This document shows positions 14,040 through 16,709 of a stretch of DNA of 16,709 bases, one piece after another. The notes below the pieces were generated by a model that did not search any database, was not told where the DNA came from, and saw only the letters and a list, made by a program, of their open reading frames with translations. Each line of letters opens with the position of its first letter. Positions within the stretch are counted from its first letter, which is position 1. Made by a program: the position numbers and the translations under genes. The stretch is from DASWVC01 sp036401335 (lineage in GTDB: Bacteria; Verrucomicrobiota; Verrucomicrobiia; Chthoniobacterales; JAFAMB01), in contig DASWVC010000155.1 in the NCBI GenBank assembly GCA_036401335.1, positions 1 to 16,709 of the forward strand, written 5' to 3'.

Positions 14040-14069
14040 TCGAACCGTAACAGGACCGTTACGGTTCGA
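14040..14069 (-). terminator. Perfect 12-bp hairpin downstream of the outer-membrane gene
   Basis: TCGAACCGTAAC (14040-14051) pairs perfectly with GTTACGGTTCGA (14058-14069) around loop AGGACC, 23 bases past the barrel gene stop. The four-T run (14070-14073) lies on the plus-strand 3' side, so intrinsic termination would be better for plus-strand transcripts. For the minus-strand barrel operon it would act as a 3' stabilising stem or weak stop. Nearby are GGTTGG/CCAACC (13986-14010) and the palindrome CCTGG-C-CCAGG (14022-14032). The rest of 13828-14091 shows nothing else. Confidence 0.5.
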
Positions 14070-14091
14070 TTTTGGAGGTTTTCAGCCCTCT

Positions 14092-15309
14092 TCAGAACCG
14101 GATGGTGAATTGCGCAGCGAGCAGGTGGGAAAGGTCCGTTGAACTGAACGCGCCGTCCTGAAGGCTGAATTGGAGTTTGAGTTGGGTATGCGCCGTGAAA
14201 CGGTACCCGAGCGAGGCATCGACCCGCCAAGTGTCGTGCCCCCAAGGGGCGCGACCGCCTTCGCCATCCTGAACGGTCGAAAAAAGTTGCTGGTTCCAAC
14301 GCAACCCGCCAAACAGCTGGGGGGTAAACTGGTATTTTGCCTCGAGGTAGTAGGCGAAGGTGTCGGCATTGCCTATCCGGGGAATTTCAAAGCGCGCTTC
14401 GTAGAACTCCGCCCAGAGCTGAAGATGGTGAGAGGCGAAACTCAGGTCCTGGCTGAGTACCCGTTCGTGGTAATCGCCGATGCCTTGATGAAGGGGGAGG
14501 TTCCCTCCGGTTTCCGTGCGCAGATACGGCCCGTCGCTGACGGAAAAACCGAAGCGCCACGCCGGGTTTGGTTGATACCCGAACCGTGCGGCGAAAGCGG
14601 GATGGCTGAAACCGGTGTTGGCAAGACTCCAGGATTGCGGACGCGAGGCGAGCGTGGCATTCGTTACCTCGGCCGCATACTCAAAGCCGTGCAGCCCGCC
14701 AGCGACGGACAGGCCCGTCGTGTAGTCCGGACCCCAGACGATGGGGTTGTGCTCGTACTTCTGACGGGTTTGCACCCCGAGGAACGCCCGGGGCGAGTCA
14801 GGCGGCTCTGAGTCGGAGGCGGCGGTTACATTTTCGTAGGGCAGCGGTGCGGTCACGAAGGGGTTGTCCCACGAGTGGTGCCTTTGGACCCAGTTTCCCA
14901 CGACGGTGGCAAACTTGCCGACTTGCAAATTGACGGAACCGTTCTCCCAGGGCGTGAACCGGATGGCGTATTCATCGAGGCGCAACCGTGCGCCGCGGTC
15001 GCTGGGATCAAAACCCTGATCAAAGCGTGCCTGGGCGAAAGCGTACACGTGGGCGCCGAGTTGCGCGTCAAGGAAAAGGGTTGAGCGCGGGTTGAGGAGG
15101 TTGCGGCCCCCGGCGTTGATCAGCCCGGGTGCGGGCGGATCAAAGTGGTAGAATTCCAGGTCAATCAACCCGCTGAAGCGCAGGCGCAGCTGATCGTGCA
15201 GCAGGTCGAAGGTCGCCGCTTCATCCACTCGGTCGAGAACGTCTTCGGCCCTCAGCGTCAACGCCGCGAGGGCTGCCATGCCGAAGAAGGTAACCCTGAG
15301 GGCCTTCAT
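14092..15309 (-). CDS. Outer-membrane beta-barrel (porin-like) protein
   Basis: The protein has 405 residues. The N-terminus (MKALRVTFFGMAALAALTLRAED) is a signal peptide. After it, alternating strands rich in aromatic and charged residues run to the end, and the protein finishes LLAAQFTIRF with a C-terminal phenylalanine, the outer-membrane assembly signal. Segments such as FSGLIDLEFYHFD, HVYAFAQARFDQGFDPSD, LRLDEYAIRFTPW and GSVNLQVGKFATVVGNW look like a porin or phosphate-selective-type barrel. It is expected to sit in the outer membrane as a channel; substrate unknown. The ATG overlaps the TGA of the sensor kinase gene (ATGA at 15306-15309), so expression is coupled to that of the kinase. 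A perfect hairpin lies 23 bases after its stop. Confidence 0.8.
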   Translation of the reverse strand: MKALRVTFFGMAALAALTLRAEDVLDRVDEAATFDLLHDQLRLRFSGLIDLEFYHFDPPAPGLINAGGRNLLNPRSTLFLDAQLGAHVYAFAQARFDQGFDPSDRGARLRLDEYAIRFTPWENGSVNLQVGKFATVVGNWVQRHHSWDNPFVTAPLPYENVTAASDSEPPDSPRAFLGVQTRQKYEHNPIVWGPDYTTGLSVAGGLHGFEYAAEVTNATLASRPQSWSLANTGFSHPAFAARFGYQPNPAWRFGFSVSDGPYLRTETGGNLPLHQGIGDYHERVLSQDLSFASHHLQLWAEFYEARFEIPRIGNADTFAYYLEAKYQFTPQLFGGLRWNQQLFSTVQDGEGGRAPWGHDTWRVDASLGYRFTAHTQLKLQFSLQDGAFSSTDLSHLLAAQFTIRF

Positions 15310-16709
15310 GCAAGCTCAAGCGGGCCCGCGGGCGTCGGGACCGCAAGGCGGAGACGAACTTCAAACTCCGTCCACCGCTCGTCCGACCGCAGCAGCCGCA
15401 ACTCACCACCGTGGATGCGAGCGAGCTCTCGTGCAAGGTTCAACCCGAGACCGTGCCCTGGAATGTTTTCACCCGCGGAACCGCGATGAAACCGTTCAAA
15501 GATGTGCTCCTGCGCGGCGGTCGCGATTGGCTCGCCGGTGTTGCTGATGGTCAGGTTAGCATCGGAACCATGTGCGCGCGCCGCGACCCGGATGCGGCCA
15601 CCGGGACGGTTGTATTTGCGCGCGTTCTCAAGGAGATTCTGCACGATAAGCCAGGTGTAGCGCGGTTCACCCGCCACATACATCCCTGCGGGCAGGTCCA
15701 CTTCCACGCTGAGGTCAAGCGGATCCGGGAGCGCGTCAAGGTCATCCAGCCAACCTTCGATCAAGTGCGTGAGGTTTACGGGACTGAACTCCAACTGGAG
15801 GCGTCCCGCCTCCATCCGCGAAAGCAGGAGCAGATCTTCGATGATGCCCGCGAGCCGGTACGTTTGGTGAATCAAGGCTGAGACCTCCTCGCGCTTCTCC
15901 GGGGTGAGTTCCTGTTCCGCAAGCAACTCCTCGAGGCCCGCGCGCAGGACGGTGACCGGGGTTTTCAGCTGGTGCGATGCATCCGCCGAGAAGCGGGCAG
16001 CCCTTTGCAACTCCACTTGAGACAATTCAAGGGCGGCTTCGACGCGGTGCCGTTGGGCACGGTCCTCCTTAGAATCTACCGCGAGTTTTTCAACCGGTCC
16101 GGACAACCGAGCGGAAAGAAAGTGGCTGGCGACGAACGCGCCGAGCAACAATAACCCGCCGCCCTCAAGGATTCGCCACTGCAACTGCCTCTGGCGCGCA
16201 AGGAAGTTGGCGAGCGGGTAAACACAAACCTCATAGGCCGGCGGGAAAACGGAACCGGGATTAAGTTGCTTGTAGAAGAGGAGGTGCGGCGCGCCGTTGA
16301 TCCGCACCTCCATGCTGGCTTCCGACCCGGTGAGACCGGCGACGGCGTGCGTCACCTTGGCGCCAAGCTCTGCCTGGGTGGATGCAGTGAGCGCCGGCAA
16401 ATGCAGCCTTCCGTCCAACCAGAGGCCGCTCTCGATGCCCGTTTCCGAGCGTCGCACGGCCAGTTCGACGGCCTTAAAACCGAGCACGAGCGCAGCGATC
16501 CTCTCACCTGTCGCGGTGGAAACGATCGGCACCGCAACGACCTCGTCCGTTGCTTCGCCCCTGCCCTCGACGTCCCGTGCAAGGTAGCCAATCTGCTGCG
16601 TTTCAGGCACCCCGGGCAAGGCGAGCTGCGCTTCCTCCTGCGGCCTTAACTCGCCAACTTCTTTCGGGTTAGGAGGCGAAATCACCGCACCCGTTCCGTC
16701 CAGAAAACG
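15306..16709 (-). CDS. Sensor histidine kinase, 5' partial
   Basis: The minus-strand frame is open to the right edge: residues RFLDGTGA precede the internal GTG at 16685, so the true start is outside. Numbered from that GTG, a periplasmic sensor region (to about 165) is followed by a membrane helix (about 170-192, EGGGLLLLGAFVASHFLSA), a short HAMP-like linker, the H-box FSADASHQLKTPVTVLRAG (phospho-acceptor H238), the N-box QNLLENARKYN (349-359), the F-box HIFERFHRG (394-402) and the G2-box GHGLGLNLARELARIHGG (410-427). This is a complete HisKA plus HATPase_c transmitter of the heavy-metal or QseC-like class. The stimulus is unknown. It overlaps the barrel gene by ATGA; a response regulator would be expected upstream, beyond the window. 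Confidence 0.92.
   Translation of the reverse strand, partial: RFLDGTGAVISPPNPKEVGELRPQEEAQLALPGVPETQQIGYLARDVEGRGEATDEVVAVPIVSTATGERIAALVLGFKAVELAVRRSETGIESGLWLDGRLHLPALTASTQAELGAKVTHAVAGLTGSEASMEVRINGAPHLLFYKQLNPGSVFPPAYEVCVYPLANFLARQRQLQWRILEGGGLLLLGAFVASHFLSARLSGPVEKLAVDSKEDRAQRHRVEAALELSQVELQRAARFSADASHQLKTPVTVLRAGLEELLAEQELTPEKREEVSALIHQTYRLAGIIEDLLLLSRMEAGRLQLEFSPVNLTHLIEGWLDDLDALPDPLDLSVEVDLPAGMYVAGEPRYTWLIVQNLLENARKYNRPGGRIRVAARAHGSDANLTISNTGEPIATAAQEHIFERFHRGSAGENIPGHGLGLNLARELARIHGGELRLLRSDERWTEFEVRLRLAVPTPAGPLELA

Noticed and set aside
1..16709. tRNA, rRNA, riboswitch, integrase, attachment site and origin signals
   Set aside because: None was recognised by eye on either strand; a covariance-model search could still reveal a small RNA.

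Overview
The window is GC-rich bacterial chromosome (about 60% G+C by eye). The gene set and dispersed intergenic repeats look like a soil or freshwater Verrucomicrobiota genome. That assignment is inference: it rests on an exosortase-linked CAAX-type protease, a PatA-like aminotransferase with its Lrp partner, a Gram-negative outer-membrane barrel and intergenic repeats of a kind I associate with that phylum. There are no rRNA or tRNA genes, no CRISPR array and no transposase.

Layout. (1) 1-2462, plus strand: a large Asp-box (BNR) beta-propeller protein whose frame is open to the left edge, so its N-terminus lies outside. (2) 2463-3273: a gene-poor stretch holding nested inverted repeats, a small secreted-protein gene on the minus strand that looks truncated, an octamer tandem repeat and two inverted REP-like hairpins. 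(3) 3274-6755, minus strand: two CNNM/CBS membrane proteins joined by a 4-nt overlap, then a CysJ-like FAD/NADPH reductase without a flavodoxin domain. (4) 6922-9540, plus strand: a DUF309 protein, a D,D-peptidase of the PBP5 type and a 6-phosphofructokinase. (5) 9541-12914, plus strand: an alanine-rich mini-ORF behind a plausible promoter, then a tightly packed set of Lrp/AsnC regulator, class I aminotransferase, sugar nucleotidyltransferase and exosortase-associated CPBP protease. (6) 12915-13248: a second repeat locus related to the first. (7) 13249-16709, minus strand: a helical-repeat hypothetical gene, then an outer-membrane barrel protein overlapped by the sensor histidine kinase upstream of it; the kinase runs off the right edge.

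How the genes fit together. Lrp and aminotransferase overlap by one base and resemble the yugG/patA pair of Bacillus, so the regulator probably controls its neighbour. The kinase and barrel protein share an ATGA overlap, which suggests a signalling system tied to an envelope channel. The peptidase, nucleotidyltransferase and CPBP protease point to cell-envelope work, but no single pathway joins all genes here.

The strongest unusual signals are in the intergenic DNA. A hairpin family keeps its loop while both stem strands change together between two loci 9.8 kb apart. An octamer tandem repeat is shared by the same two loci. A structured element abuts the point where a small secreted-protein gene loses its family resemblance. 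I found no convincing new multi-gene defence or biosynthetic system.
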